In this document: in pieces, positions 56,001 through 64,000 of the stretch
How the letters are laid out: every line of letters begins with the position of its first letter
Position numbering within the stretch: position 1 is the stretch's first letter
Origin: Stenotrophomonas maltophilia
GTDB taxonomy: Bacteria; Pseudomonadota; Gammaproteobacteria; Xanthomonadales; Xanthomonadaceae
Assembly (NCBI RefSeq): GCF_023518235.1
Contig: NZ_CP090423.1
Coordinates: forward strand, 434,001-498,000
DNA: 64,000 nucleotides
Reading direction: 5' to 3'
Notes under the pieces: generated by a model
Told to the model about the DNA's origin: nothing
Seen by the model: the letters and a program-made list of their open reading frames with translations, nothing else
Databases searched by the model: none
Program-made: the position numbers and the translations under genes

Positions 56001-56271
56001 GCGTCTGGCCGAACACGGTGATGCCGCCAAGGCCGCACTGGAGGCAGGTTTCACCCGCTTCCGCCCGGTCTGCATGACGGCGCTGGCGATGATCCTGGGC
56101 ATGTTGCCGACCGCACTGTCCACCGAGCAGAACGCGCCGCTGGGTCGTGCGGTGATCGGTGGCCTGCTGCTGGCAACCTGCGCCACGCTGATCTTCGTGC
56201 CCGTGGTGTTCGCGCTGGCCCATTCCCGTAAAACCCGTACTGCTCCTGCCGGAGAACCCCTGCATGTCTGA
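53053..56271 (+). CDS. RND efflux pump inner-membrane permease with His-rich loop
   Basis: The 1072-residue permease has the AcrB-type plan: 12 helices, two large periplasmic loops, proton-relay D402-D403 in GILVDDATVTIEN and the second-half LTGAILCMGVATANSILVVSF. The loop in the middle of the cytoplasmic side (about residue 500) is His-rich (GHHPEDAFLNHHEGDHPQP), unusual for drug pumps and possibly metal-binding. The ATG at 53053 has GGAG 6 bp upstream; an earlier GTG at 53032 does not. It is followed by its adaptor and outer membrane factor, each overlapping the previous gene, in an uncommon pump-first order. The upstream two-component system is the likely regulator. Confidence 0.93.
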   Translation: MLGLVRTALNKPYTFVVMAIFICIVGPLSALRTPTDVFPDIGIPVIAVVWQYTGLSPDAMAGRVVSPYERALSTTVNDIEHIESQSLAGMGVVKVFFQPGVDIRTANAQITAISQTIVKQMPAGMTPPLILNYSASTVPVLQMAFSSPTLGESQIRDLAQNTVRPPLTSIPGLAIPAPYGGKQRQITLDLDPQAMAAKGLSAQDVGNALAAQNQITPVGTAKLGSSEFTVLLNNSPSEIEALNDLPIRSVNGAVVTIGQVAHVRDGAPPQTNIVRVNGGHSVLMAALKNGDASTLTLVSRIRGMLPQIGETLPPSLKISLLGDASTFVRESISSVAREGIIAALLTSVMILVFLGSWRSTVIIAASIPLAVLSAIALLSAAGQTLNVMTLGGLALAVGILVDDATVTIENVNWHLEQGKGVREAILDGAAQIVGPAFVSLLCICIVFVPMFLLDGIAGYLFRPMALAVIFAMASSFVLSRTLVPTMALYLLKPHRVERGAGHHPEDAFLNHHEGDHPQPRRARFTATMVRWQQRFEAGFSATRDLYHALLGLALAHRGRFLVGFMACVLLSFALLPTLGQDFFPATEASALSLHVRLPLGTRIEETAAAFDRIEARIRQEIPPHEIDAIVDNLGLPMTGINMAYSASGTIGPQDGDIQVSLKPGHADAAAYEKHLREVLPAAFPGASFAFLPADTSSQILNFGSPAPLDIRIAGPDAAGNRAYAQELQRRLRHVPGLVDLRLQQPDGYPTLKVDVDRLRANGLGITERDVTNSMVASLAGSGQVAPTFWLSPKNGISYGVVAATPQYRMDSLAALQALPVTGSGGVPQVLGGLADIQRGSSSAVVTHYNVQPTLDLFASVQGRDLGAVAADVQKVIDGMAGQRPRGTEVGLHGQIDALHVAFTGLGYGLLAAIVLIYLLIVINFQSWTDPFVIITALPAGLAGVVWMLFLTHTTLSVPALTGAILCMGVATANSILVVSFCRERLAEHGDAAKAALEAGFTRFRPVCMTALAMILGMLPTALSTEQNAPLGRAVIGGLLLATCATLIFVPVVFALAHSRKTRTAPAGEPLHV

Positions 56272-57427
56272 GTCTTCGCTGCCGCAGCGTTCGCTGCGCC
56301 GTCCTTTGCTCCTGGCCGCCGCCGTGGCGCTGGTGCTGGTGGCCGCCGGTCTGGCCCTGCGTGCACAGCAGGCACACGCGGTGGTCGAGTGGACCGAGCG
56401 CCAGGCGGTTCCTTCGGTGCAGGTGGTCACTGCGGGAGAGCAGGGCGCTGCCGGTACCTTGACCCTGCCGGCGCACCTGAGCGCCTGGACCGAAGCGCCG
56501 ATCCATGCCCGGGTGGGCGGCTACCTGAAATCCTGGAGTGCCGACATCGGCCAGCCGGTGAAGGCTGGCCAGGTGCTGGCGGTGATCGATAATCCGGAGC
56601 TGGATCAGCAGATCGCCCAGGCCCACGCCCACCTGCTGCAGGTGCAGGCCGACGCGGCGCTGGCCAAGGTCAGTGCCGAGCGCTGGCAGGGCATGCTGGG
56701 CAGCCATTCGGTATCGCGCCAGGAGGCGGACGAGAAACAGGCCAATGCGGTGGCGGCGCAGGCCAGCGTGGAAGCCGCACAGGCCGACTATGCGCGGCTG
56801 CAGGAGCTGGGCCGTTACCGCACGTTGCGGGCGCCATTCGACGGCACGGTCACGTCGCGACAGACCGACGTCGGCCAGTTGATCCGCGCCGATGACAGTG
56901 GCCGCGAGCTGTTCACCATCGCCGATACCCGCCGCCTGCGCCTGATGGTGCCGGTGCCGCAGAACAGCGCGGCCAGCATCCGGCCCGGACTGCAGGCCAC
57001 GCTGCAGGTGCCGGGCCAGGACGGGGGGCATTTCACAGCTACCCTGCAGGGTGATTCCAGCGCGATCGACCGCAGCTCGGGCACGCTGCTGGCGCAGTTC
57101 GTGGTCGACAACACCGATGGCGCACTGCTGCCCGGCAGCTACGCGGAAGTATCGTTGCCGCTGCAGGGCGGCGGTGCCGGCGTGAGCGTGCCGGCCGAGG
57201 TGCTGATCTTCCGGGCCAAGGGCACCCAGGTGGCGGTGGTTGATGGCAAGGACATCGTGCACCTGCGCGATATCCACATCGCCAGTGACCTGGGCAGCAC
57301 GCTGCGCGTGGACCGTGGCCTGAAGGCGGGGGACCGGGTGATTCCCAACCCGCCGGATGCATTGCGCGAGGGCGATCATGTGCGCGTGGTCGCCGGTAAC
57401 GCGGAGCCTGCGCATGCCCGCGGTTGA
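56264..57427 (+). CDS. RND efflux periplasmic adaptor (membrane fusion protein)
   Basis: The 387-residue adaptor has an N-terminal membrane anchor or signal segment (LLLAAAVALVLVAAGLAL), lipoyl halves (GYLKSWSADIGQPVKAGQVLAVID and YRTLRAPFDGTVTSRQTDVGQLI), a helical hairpin between them and a C-terminal barrel region. It joins the pump to the outer membrane factor. Its ATG lies inside the last codons of the permease gene (8-bp overlap). Confidence 0.92.
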   Translation: MSESSLPQRSLRRPLLLAAAVALVLVAAGLALRAQQAHAVVEWTERQAVPSVQVVTAGEQGAAGTLTLPAHLSAWTEAPIHARVGGYLKSWSADIGQPVKAGQVLAVIDNPELDQQIAQAHAHLLQVQADAALAKVSAERWQGMLGSHSVSRQEADEKQANAVAAQASVEAAQADYARLQELGRYRTLRAPFDGTVTSRQTDVGQLIRADDSGRELFTIADTRRLRLMVPVPQNSAASIRPGLQATLQVPGQDGGHFTATLQGDSSAIDRSSGTLLAQFVVDNTDGALLPGSYAEVSLPLQGGGAGVSVPAEVLIFRAKGTQVAVVDGKDIVHLRDIHIASDLGSTLRVDRGLKAGDRVIPNPPDALREGDHVRVVAGNAEPAHARG

Positions 57428-58805
57428 GCGCGCAGCGGCGCTGATGGCGGCAGCCGCGCTTGCAGGTTGTTCGCTGGCGCCGACCTATCAGCCGCCCTCG
57501 GTGGCGATGCCGGCGGCCTACGAGCAGGTGCAAGCCCCGGCGGCTGCCGCGCCGCTGCCACAGACATGGTGGCAAGCGTTCCAGGACCCGCTGCTGGACC
57601 GGTTGCAGCAGCAGTTGCTGCAGGCCAATCCGACGCTGGCGTTGGCCGTTGCGCACTACGACGCGGCGCGTGCCGCCGCCGGGGAAGTGGCGGCGGCGCG
57701 CCTGCCGCAGGTCGGCTTCAGCACCGGGCCGGTGCGTCAGCGCCAATCCGATGACAAGCCGCTGCGCAGTGCCACCCAGCCGGCCATCTATGACAGCAAC
57801 ACGGCCACATTCTCGTTGTCGTTCGATCTCGATCTGTGGGGACGCCTGCGCAACGCCGCCGCCGCGGGCAAGGCGCGCGCCGAGGCCAGTGGCGATGACC
57901 TGGCCGCCGCGCGCCTGAGCCTTTCGCAGCAGTTGACCGGGTTGTACCTGCAGCTGAGGGGTACCCAGGCGCAGCAGGGGATCCTGCATGGCAGCATCGA
58001 GGACTACCGGCAGGCGCTGGCACTGACCGAGGATCGCTTCCGCGGCGAGATCGCCTCGGAACTGGACGTGTCCCGGGCGCGTCATCAGCTGGCCAGCGCA
58101 CAGGCTGACCTGGACGCGCTTGACGCACGCAACGAACTGGTGCGGCACGCCATCGCCGAGCTGGTCGGCGCACCTGCGAGCGGATTCGCGCTGGCCGATG
58201 CCGCGCTGCCGGCGTTGCCTGCGGTGCCGGCCGATCTGCCCAGCCACCTGCTGCAACGCCGGCCGGATATCGCCGCCGCCGAACGCCGGGTGTTTGCCGC
58301 CAACGCCGGCATCGGTGTGGCCCGTGCGGCGTGGTTCCCGCAGCTCAGCCTGAGCGGCCTGCTGGGGGGACAGACCTCCGGTGGCAGCGCGTTGCTCGAG
58401 GCAGGCAACCGCTACTGGGCATTGGGCCCACTGGCGACGCTGCCGGTGTTGGATGGCGGCCGGCGCAAGGCGGCCAAGGCAGAGGCCTATGCGGAGTTCG
58501 ATGCGGCTTCGGCGCAGTATCGCGCGACCGTGCTGGCCGCGATCCGTCAGGTGGAAGACCAGTTGACCCTGTTGCGCCAGCTCGACGCCCAGCACGGCCA
58601 CGAGCAGGAGGCAGTGAGTGCGGCGCGGCGTGCCGAGCAGATCGCGCGTGACCGCTACGCCGGTGGCGCGGTCAGCTACCTGGACGTGGTCAGTGCGCAG
58701 ACCGATGCGCGCCAGGCCCAACTCGGACTGCAGGACATCCAGAGCCGGCAGCTGCAGGCCAGCGCCGCGCTGATGGCGGCGCTGGGCGGTGGCTGGTCGC
58801 GATAG
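57414..58805 (+). CDS. RND efflux outer membrane lipoprotein (NodT/OprM family)
   Basis: The 463-residue channel has a lipoprotein signal (LAGC, lipidated C19), SLAPTYQPPSVAMP, WWQAFQDPLLDRLQQQLLQANPTL, and two helical repeats ending GAVSYLDVVSAQTDARQAQL, all standard for NodT-type factors. It forms the trimeric exit duct. The ATG at 57414 overlaps the adaptor gene by 14 bp and has GGAG upstream, so the three pump proteins are translationally linked. Confidence 0.93.
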   Translation: MPAVERAAALMAAAALAGCSLAPTYQPPSVAMPAAYEQVQAPAAAAPLPQTWWQAFQDPLLDRLQQQLLQANPTLALAVAHYDAARAAAGEVAAARLPQVGFSTGPVRQRQSDDKPLRSATQPAIYDSNTATFSLSFDLDLWGRLRNAAAAGKARAEASGDDLAAARLSLSQQLTGLYLQLRGTQAQQGILHGSIEDYRQALALTEDRFRGEIASELDVSRARHQLASAQADLDALDARNELVRHAIAELVGAPASGFALADAALPALPAVPADLPSHLLQRRPDIAAAERRVFAANAGIGVARAAWFPQLSLSGLLGGQTSGGSALLEAGNRYWALGPLATLPVLDGGRRKAAKAEAYAEFDAASAQYRATVLAAIRQVEDQLTLLRQLDAQHGHEQEAVSAARRAEQIARDRYAGGAVSYLDVVSAQTDARQAQLGLQDIQSRQLQASAALMAALGGGWSR

Positions 58806-58881
58806 CCGCCGGAGGCGGTCTCAACCTGTGAGAGGGAGGGGCGGAACAATCGCCGCATCCTCCCGGACAAGAGAGCACAGG

Positions 58882-59184
58882 ATGATCAGCTGGAATCGGA
58901 ATGCCGTCGCCGCCTACGCACCGGCCATGGTCGGCTGGTGCCTGGCGCTGGCCAGTGGCCTGCGCCTGGAACAGCTGCGCGACGATCGCCTCGCCCAGGC
59001 GATGCTGCCGCTGCTGCACAAGGGCGTGGTGGCCTCGCTGGTCCTCACCCTGGCGTGCACGGTGGTGGCCAGCGTGCTGCTGTGGCGAGGTGGCCACCGT
59101 GATCGCAACGGCATCGATGCGGGCACTACAGCGGCGCGGCATCCATCAGCACGAACCGGCACGGCGCACGCTGGAAGGCGTTGA
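58882..59184 (+). CDS. Small membrane protein downstream of the pump operon
   Basis: The 100-residue product has two hydrophobic helices (AAYAPAMVGWCLALASGL and GVVASLVLTLACTVVASVLLW) and a basic tail (RGGHRDRNGIDAG). The 3' end overlaps a convergent gene by 59 bp. Function is unknown; it may be an accessory of the pump or independent. Confidence 0.55.
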   Translation: MISWNRNAVAAYAPAMVGWCLALASGLRLEQLRDDRLAQAMLPLLHKGVVASLVLTLACTVVASVLLWRGGHRDRNGIDAGTTAARHPSARTGTAHAGRR

Positions 59185-59416
59185 TCCGGGGCACCAGGCG
59201 CAGGAAGTGTTCGCTGGCGCAGTGGAGGTCGAGCGCGGCGCGGTCCGGCCATTGTTCGATGAAGACGAAGTGCCCCGGATCCTTCTGGTCGACGAACAGT
59301 TCATAGCCGAGGCAGAGCGGCTCGCGCTGCGTGCACGCAACCAGCTCGCGGTACAGGGGAAGCACGGTGTCCACGGCATCGGGATGGATGAAATCCTCGG
59401 CGATCACTTTCAGCAT
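59126..59416 (-). CDS. Antibiotic biosynthesis monooxygenase (ABM/YgiN-like) domain protein
   Basis: The 96-residue protein is a single ABM domain: MLKVIAEDFIHPDAVDTVLP, LVACTQREPLCLGYELFVDQ and FVFIEQWPDRAALDLHCASEHF. Relatives act as cofactor-free monooxygenases of quinols or bind haem. The ATG at 59416 begins the domain; the frame is open upstream into a repeat. The DUF5694-like gene lies upstream on the same strand. Confidence 0.85.
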   Translation of the reverse strand: MLKVIAEDFIHPDAVDTVLPLYRELVACTQREPLCLGYELFVDQKDPGHFVFIEQWPDRAALDLHCASEHFLRLVPRINAFQRAPCRFVLMDAAPL

Positions 59417-59445
59417 GTCGGCACCTGCAGCTCGGGCCCTGCAGG

Positions 59446-59473
59446 ATAGTGCCGGCGCGCGGCCGGCACCTAT
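59446..59473. repeat. SMAG-like hairpin variant
   Basis: ATAGTGCCGGCGCG and CGGCCGGCACCTAT pair as a near-perfect hairpin between the DUF5694-like gene and the ABM gene. Confidence 0.6.
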
Positions 59474-59478
59474 CCCAC

Positions 59479-60579
59479 TCACTGCAATACTGCGTCCGCA
59501 CTGACCAGCTGCACATCGTGCATCTGGTTGAGGTAGGCCTCGTAGTAGCCCTTGTGCGAGGCGCCGACGATGGTCAGCATGCGGCTGCCGGGGTGCTGGC
59601 CGAGCACGTCGCGCATGTTGGCCACCATGCGCAGGTTGCGGGTTTCCCAGTAGCCGACATAGCTGCGGCCGAACCCTTCGGTGGACGGCTCGACCAGGGC
59701 AGCGCCGAAGTCGCTGCGGTAGACGGTCATGGCCGTTCCCGGGGCGTTGTAGTCGCGATAGAGCGCGAGCATTCCCCCGGGCTTGGCCAGGTTGGCGTAC
59801 AGCACCTCATCGGCGGCGAAGCGTGCCGTGGTTGCCGGATTGTCCCAGGCCGCCTGCAGGGCCGCACCATAGGCCTTCTCCTTGTCCTTGGCCGTGGGCG
59901 TATCGGCGGTGTGGTCATCCACCTGCCACAGCCGCTCCAGGCCCAGGCGCGCGGCCAGTACAGCAGCGATCATGCCGGCCTCGTCGCGGCGGGTCATGCG
60001 CTTGTCGAGGAACTGCACCAGTTCCGGGGTCAGGCTGTCGGCGGCGCGGCGCTCCTGCGGGGGCAGGCGCAGCCATTGCACCAACGCCGACCCGTGCTCG
60101 CCTGCGGCCAGGCACACGGCGGCCAGCCGGCGGCGCTGCGCCGGCGTCGGCGTATCCGGCCATTGCGCGAGCAGGCGCTCCATTTCAGCATTGGCTGTGG
60201 GCACATCCAGCCCGGTGGCGGCCCGCGCCGGCGCCGGGTCGATGCAGTAGGTCTCGACGCTTTCGGCGTAACGGGTCGGGTTGCGCCGCATGAAATCGCA
60301 CTGCAGGCCGGACAGGTTCTCCACGGCGATGGCATTGGGCTGCCAGGCCTGCAGGCGCTGGAGCAGAGGCTCCAGCAGCGGCTGCAGGATGTCCGGTGTG
60401 AAGGTTTTCGGCAGGCCGGACAGATGCGGGCTGCCCAGCACCAGCACCTGGTTGGGACGGCCTGCGGGCGGCCCCTTCAGCTGGTCGGGGTGGAAGTCTG
60501 GCCGATAGGTGGCATCGGCAGCGAACGTGCCGGTGCTGCACAAGCCCAGGATCAGGAAGCTGGCCAGGCGTGGGAACAT
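59479..60579 (-). CDS. DUF5694-like exported protein (TraB/Tiki-related fold)
   Basis: The 366-residue protein has a signal peptide (LASFLILGLCSTGTFAADA) and two signatures typical of DUF5694: VLVLGSPHLSGLPKTFTPD near 45-63 and MLTIVGASHKGYYEAYLNQM near the C-terminus. Both GxPH and GASH phrases recall the paired metal-binding motifs of TraB/Tiki-like proteins, so a metal-dependent hydrolase activity is possible. Function is unknown. Confidence 0.78.
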   Translation of the reverse strand: MFPRLASFLILGLCSTGTFAADATYRPDFHPDQLKGPPAGRPNQVLVLGSPHLSGLPKTFTPDILQPLLEPLLQRLQAWQPNAIAVENLSGLQCDFMRRNPTRYAESVETYCIDPAPARAATGLDVPTANAEMERLLAQWPDTPTPAQRRRLAAVCLAAGEHGSALVQWLRLPPQERRAADSLTPELVQFLDKRMTRRDEAGMIAAVLAARLGLERLWQVDDHTADTPTAKDKEKAYGAALQAAWDNPATTARFAADEVLYANLAKPGGMLALYRDYNAPGTAMTVYRSDFGAALVEPSTEGFGRSYVGYWETRNLRMVANMRDVLGQHPGSRMLTIVGASHKGYYEAYLNQMHDVQLVSADAVLQ

Positions 60580-60733
60580 GCGATCTCCGTGTCAATGGAC
60601 GTCCTGCAGTCCGCTGCATGCTGGCCACTTTCGTGTGCCGGGGAATCTCCCGTTGGTCATGCAAACCTTTTGTGCTTGAACTGCATCGGCGTTGCAGGCG
60701 AGGCTGTGGGTATTGACCGTGACGAAGCTGGAC

Positions 60734-61270
60734 ATGCCCACTGACGACTGGATCATCAACAGCCGGCGGCTGCGCCTTCGGCCGTTCACCCCGGCCGATG
60801 CCGACCAGGCGTTTGCCGCGATCACGCCGGGGCTGACCCGCTACATGGCGTTCGAACCGCCGGTATCGGAGCAGGCCTTTGCTGCCGTCTGGCAGGCGTG
60901 GTTGCCCACCATCGCCGACGCGAGCGACATCACGTTCGTGATCCGCCGGCACGAGGATGAGGCGTTTCTCGGCCTGGCGGGTCTGCATCGTACCGGTGAT
61001 GCGGAACCGGAGCTGGGCATCTGGATCGCCGAAGCGATGCATGGGCAGGGCTACGGCCGTGAAGCCGTGGCGGCGGTGTGGGCGCACGCGTCCCGGCGGC
61101 TGCACTGTGCTGCGTTCCGCTACCCGGTGGCCGAGCAGAACACGCGCAGCCGGCGCCTGGCCGAATCCCTCGGCGGCGCCCCGGTCGCACGTGAGCAAGC
61201 TGTGAAGTACGTCGCGGTTGTCTACCGCATTCCCGCAGCAGCACCGGAAGATGCGACCGGCGTCGCCTAA
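60734..61270 (+). CDS. GNAT N-acetyltransferase (RimJ/RimL type)
   Basis: The 178-residue enzyme has SRRLRLRPFTPADADQAF at the start, PELGIWIAEAMHGQGYGREAV for acetyl-CoA binding and AEQNTRSRRLAESLGG at the end, all typical of RimJ/RimL-like acetyltransferases. The substrate is unknown. ATG at 60734 is chosen; a GTG at 60719 is possible. It is divergent from the DUF5694-like gene. Confidence 0.83.
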   Translation: MPTDDWIINSRRLRLRPFTPADADQAFAAITPGLTRYMAFEPPVSEQAFAAVWQAWLPTIADASDITFVIRRHEDEAFLGLAGLHRTGDAEPELGIWIAEAMHGQGYGREAVAAVWAHASRRLHCAAFRYPVAEQNTRSRRLAESLGGAPVAREQAVKYVAVVYRIPAAAPEDATGVA

Positions 61271-61276
61271 TTCGGC

Positions 61277-61303
61277 TAAAGCCACCCGCAACAACGCCGA
61301 TAT
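61277..61303 (+). promoter_or_regulatory. Sigma-28 (FliA) flagellar promoter
   Basis: TAAAGCCA (61277-61284) and GCCGATAT (61296-61303) are separated by exactly 11 bp. The FliA consensus is TAAAGTTT-N11-GCCGATAA, so the -10 half matches at seven of eight positions and the spacing is ideal. It points at the chemoreceptor gene, leaving a 5' leader of about 225 bases that contains a GCAAC-TGAA-GTTGC hairpin. Confidence 0.72.
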
Positions 61304-61534
61304 CCCCTCTGGATCCCGCTCCAGTCGCCCGCTGCAGGACCCCAGGCTGCCCCCGATGGGCGGCCCGCGCTGTGTGTTCCGCCGCTCCCAGATGCCGATC
61401 GCACCCGCACCAAATGTTCTTGCCAGCCGCTCGAGGGGTGCCATCCGGCACCTGTAGTCCTTAGCAACTGAAGTTGCCGCCGGGCATCCCGCCCGTCGGG
61501 TCGCAACCCTTTGTCGGACACCGAGGATCAGACA

Positions 61535-63361
61535 ATGCTCATTCCAGGCTTCACGGCGGGCGCTCAGGCGCCGGCCGAGCTGCATACCCGTTGGTCGCCG
61601 TGGCGCGCGCTGCTGGGCGCCTTGGCCCCGCCGCATCGCGCCAGCACCGAGTCGGCAACGAACGATCGCTCCGAACTGGAAGCCCAGGTGGCGGCCCTGC
61701 ATCGGGTGCAGGCGGTCATCGAGTTCGCGCTCGACGGCACCATTCTGCAGGCCAATGACAATTTCCTGCAGGCGGTGGGCTATCGGCTGGAGGAGATCCA
61801 GGGCAAGCATCATTCCCTGTTTGTCGACCCGGAGCAGGCGCGCAGCGCCGAATACCGCGACTTCTGGACGCGGCTGGGGCGTGGCGAGTTCGATGCCGGG
61901 CAGTACCGCCGCTTCGGCAAGGGCCAACGCGAAATCTGGATCCAGGCCTCGTACAACCCGGTGCTGGATCGCCAGGGGCGCCCGTACAAGGTGGTCAAGT
62001 TCGCTACCGATATCACCGCGCAGAAGCTGCAGGCGGCCGATTCGGCAGGGCAGCTGGCCGCGATCGGCAAGTCGCAGGCGGTGATCGAGTTCAGCCTGGA
62101 CGGGCGCATCCTGTCAGCCAACGACAACTTCCTGGCCACCACCGGTTACAGCCTGGACGAGGTGCGTGGCCAACATCATTCGCTGTTCGTTGAACCCGAA
62201 TTTCGCAGCAGCGCCGAGTACCGCCAGTTCTGGGAAAAGCTCGGGCGCGGCGAATACGATGCCGGCCAGTACCGGCGGCTGGGCAAGGGCGGTCGCGAAG
62301 TCTGGATCCAGGCCTCGTACAACCCGATCCTCGACCTCAACGGCAAGCCGTTCAAGGTCGTCAAGTACGCCACCGACATCACCGCGCAGGTGCATGAAAA
62401 CCAGGCCATGCAGCGTGCCGTGGCGCAGACCCGCGAAGTGGTGGCCGCGGCCAAGCAGGGCGACCTGACCCGGCGCGTGGCCACGGCCGGCACCCAGGGC
62501 CCGATCGGTGAACTGTGCGAGGGCGTGAATTCGCTGGTGGAGGCGATGGCCGCGATCATCAGCCAGATCAAGTTCGCCGCCGACACCATCGCGGTGGGCG
62601 CGACCGAAATTGCCCAGGGCAACAGCGACCTGTCGCAGCGCACCGAGCAGCAGGCGGCCTCGCTGGAGGAGACCGCCGTGTCGATGAAGGGCCTGGCCGA
62701 CACCGTGCAGCGCACCGCCGCCAACGCACGCCAGGCCAGCCAGCTGGCCGGTGGCGCCGCCGAGGTCGCTGCGCGCGGTGGCAGCGTGGTGCACGAGGTG
62801 GTGGAGACGATGGCGGTGATCAATGCGTCCTCGCGGCGCATCGTCGACATCATCGGGGTGATCGACGGCATCGCCTTCCAGACCAACATCCTGGCGCTGA
62901 ATGCCGCAGTGGAGGCGGCACGCGCGGGCGAGCACGGCCGTGGCTTTGCCGTGGTCGCCACCGAGATCCGCGAACTGTCGCAGCGTTCGGCCAGCGCGGC
63001 CAAGGAGATCAAGCAGCTGATCGATGCGTCGGTCGCCAATGTGGGGGCCGGCACCGCCCAGGTCGAAAGCGCTGGCCGCACCATGGACGAAATCGTGACC
63101 AACGTGCGCCGGGTCAGTGATCTGATGCGCGAGATCAGTACCGCCTCGCAGCAGCAGAGCGACGACATCCAGCAGATGAATCATGCGGTCGATCTGATCG
63201 ACCAGGGTACCCAGCAGAATGCGGCGCTGGTGGAAGAGGCCTCGGCGGCGGCACGCAGCATGGAGGAGCAGTCGGCACAGCTGCTGCAGACCGTTGCCGG
63301 TTTCCGCGTGCAGGGCAGCAGCGCCCATCCGCAGGGCGGCGCCGTCCTGCGCGCGGTCTAG
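61535..63361 (+). CDS. Soluble PAS-PAS methyl-accepting chemoreceptor (BdlA-like)
   Basis: The 608-residue receptor has no membrane segment. Two PAS domains (about 50-165 and 175-290) are near copies of each other ([16 protein letters not shown] and [16 protein letters not shown]; both end ATDITAQ). A HAMP-like segment (about 300-345) leads to the signalling helices, with the hairpin tip near 442-470 ([20 protein letters not shown]). PAS-PAS-MCP is the layout of P. aeruginosa BdlA, which triggers biofilm dispersal. GAGG lies 9 bp before the ATG. A sigma-28 promoter upstream ties it to the motility regulon. Confidence 0.92.
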   Translation: MLIPGFTAGAQAPAELHTRWSPWRALLGALAPPHRASTESATNDRSELEAQVAALHRVQAVIEFALDGTILQANDNFLQAVGYRLEEIQGKHHSLFVDPEQARSAEYRDFWTRLGRGEFDAGQYRRFGKGQREIWIQASYNPVLDRQGRPYKVVKFATDITAQKLQAADSAGQLAAIGKSQAVIEFSLDGRILSANDNFLATTGYSLDEVRGQHHSLFVEPEFRSSAEYRQFWEKLGRGEYDAGQYRRLGKGGREVWIQASYNPILDLNGKPFKVVKYATDITAQVHENQAMQRAVAQTREVVAAAKQGDLTRRVATAGTQGPIGELCEGVNSLVEAMAAIISQIKFAADTIAVGATEIAQGNSDLSQRTEQQAASLEETAVSMKGLADTVQRTAANARQASQLAGGAAEVAARGGSVVHEVVETMAVINASSRRIVDIIGVIDGIAFQTNILALNAAVEAARAGEHGRGFAVVATEIRELSQRSASAAKEIKQLIDASVANVGAGTAQVESAGRTMDEIVTNVRRVSDLMREISTASQQQSDDIQQMNHAVDLIDQGTQQNAALVEEASAAARSMEEQSAQLLQTVAGFRVQGSSAHPQGGAVLRAV

Positions 63362-64000
63362 GCACGACGGTCGGAGCGTTCGCCAGCGGCCGCCGTGGCG
63401 GTACGCACGCAGTTGCGGCCAGCGTGCTTGGCGCGGTAAAGGGCCTGGTCGGCGCGGTCGACCAGATCACCCGGCGCGGTCTCCGCGCCAGGGGGCTGCC
63501 AGGCCACGCCGATGCTGATCGTCACGCTGTCCTCGGCGGCCGGCAGCGCGGCGGCTGCCACGGCGGCACGCAGCCGCTCACCTGTCTGCTCTGCGTGGGC
63601 AGTGTCGGGCGAGGGCAGGGCAGCGACGAATTCCTCGCCGCCGTAGCGGGCCAGCAGATCGTCGCCACGCTGCAGGCAGCCCTCGAGGATCGCCGCAACG
63701 GCCCGCAGCCGCCGGTCGCCTTCCGGATGTCCGTAGGTGTCGTTGAGCCGTTTGAAGTGATCGATGTCGATCATCAGCACCGCCAGTCCCAGGCCCTGAC
63801 GGCGCGCACGGCGATGAGCGCCGGCCAGTGACTCATCGAAGCTGCGGCGGTTGCCCAGCCCGGTCAGGGGATCGCGCCGGGCCAGCAGTTCCAGCTCATC
63901 GCGCTGGCGCTGGATCTCGACCTGGGTCAGCACGCTGCGCAGGGCGTAACCGAGCATGGCACCGATGAAGCCCACCGTCGCCAGGAACGGCTGCAGGCGG
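63358..64000 (-). CDS. Diguanylate cyclase (GGDEF), N-terminus beyond window
   Basis: The visible 213 residues include part of a hydrophobic segment ([16 protein letters not shown]), a linker helix and a complete GGDEF domain: [34 protein letters not shown] and the active site [16 protein letters not shown] is a functional variant. The frame is open to the window edge, so the GTG at 63975 is not its start; membrane-anchored sensory domains probably lie outside. Its stop overlaps the chemoreceptor stop by 4 bp, tail to tail. Confidence 0.92.
   Translation of the reverse strand, partial: RLQPFLATVGFIGAMLGYALRSVLTQVEIQRQRDELELLARRDPLTGLGNRRSFDESLAGAHRRARRQGLGLAVLMIDIDHFKRLNDTYGHPEGDRRLRAVAAILEGCLQRGDDLLARYGGEEFVAALPSPDTAHAEQTGERLRAAVAAAALPAAEDSVTISIGVAWQPPGAETAPGDLVDRADQALYRAKHAGRNCVRTATAAAGERSDRRA

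Noticed and set aside
60185..61927. 580-codon minus-strand frame spanning three genes
   Set aside because: It crosses the DUF5694-like, GNAT and chemoreceptor genes, each with clear motifs in other frames.

Overview
The window is high-GC chromosomal DNA of a Stenotrophomonas, most likely the S. maltophilia complex. The clearest sign is the many short GTAG-headed hairpin repeats between genes, whose core is GTAGTGCCGGCCGCTGGCCGGC (positions 29346, 31623, 39531 and others). These match the SMAG/REP family known from S. maltophilia. The gene set fits too: divergent ppsA/ppsR, pssA followed by a class III PHA synthase, many RND, MFS and MATE exporters, a TonB receptor, and NodT-type outer membrane factors.

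Positions 1 to about 8484 are the right end of an integrative conjugative element. It carries the end of a type IV coupling protein, a complete MobF relaxase-helicase, a caspase-like His/Cys protein, a GIY-YIG nuclease-like protein with a C-terminal membrane segment, a YadA-type trimeric autotransporter adhesin with a collagen-like stretch, and an M15 peptidoglycan peptidase. The element ends at 8468-8484 in a 17-bp copy of a tRNA-Ser 3' end, followed at once by a strong terminator; the integrase end lies outside the window. A 20-bp dyad, TGAGTR-N8-YACTCA, occurs in front of the nuclease, adhesin and peptidase genes, and the first two share a near-identical promoter. This looks like a co-regulated cell-surface module carried on a conjugative element, and it is the best candidate here for a new system.

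Positions 8528-28070 are mixed chromosomal genes: a HelD-type helicase, an AcuI/YhdH reductase with a divergent HxlR regulator, a low-GC islet with an unknown protein (13383-14880), a TonB receptor and lipoprotein behind a Fur-like box, a TetR/FAD-monooxygenase divergon, a hybrid histidine kinase, small membrane proteins, an MFS exporter, a small alarmone-hydrolase-like HD protein, a YjhX/TopAI-like gene followed by a GNAT gene, and a second HxlR/oxidoreductase divergon. Positions 28145-43366 are mostly conserved housekeeping functions (tadA, orn, an OYE reductase, mscS-like, ppsA/ppsR, Nudix, MATE, a methyltransferase, pssA-phaE-phaC), separated by repeats.

Positions 43415-53052 hold small envelope genes, a repeat-rich 630-bp intergenic element, tex, a PAS-GGDEF protein and an OmpR-type two-component system. 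Three copies of a long palindromic repeat family lie here. Positions 53053-58805 are a complete RND tripartite efflux operon in the order pump, adaptor, outer membrane factor, directly downstream of the two-component genes. The right end holds an ABM-domain protein, a DUF5694-like protein, a GNAT, a soluble PAS-PAS chemoreceptor resembling BdlA behind a near-consensus sigma-28 promoter, and the C-terminal part of a GGDEF protein cut by the window edge.
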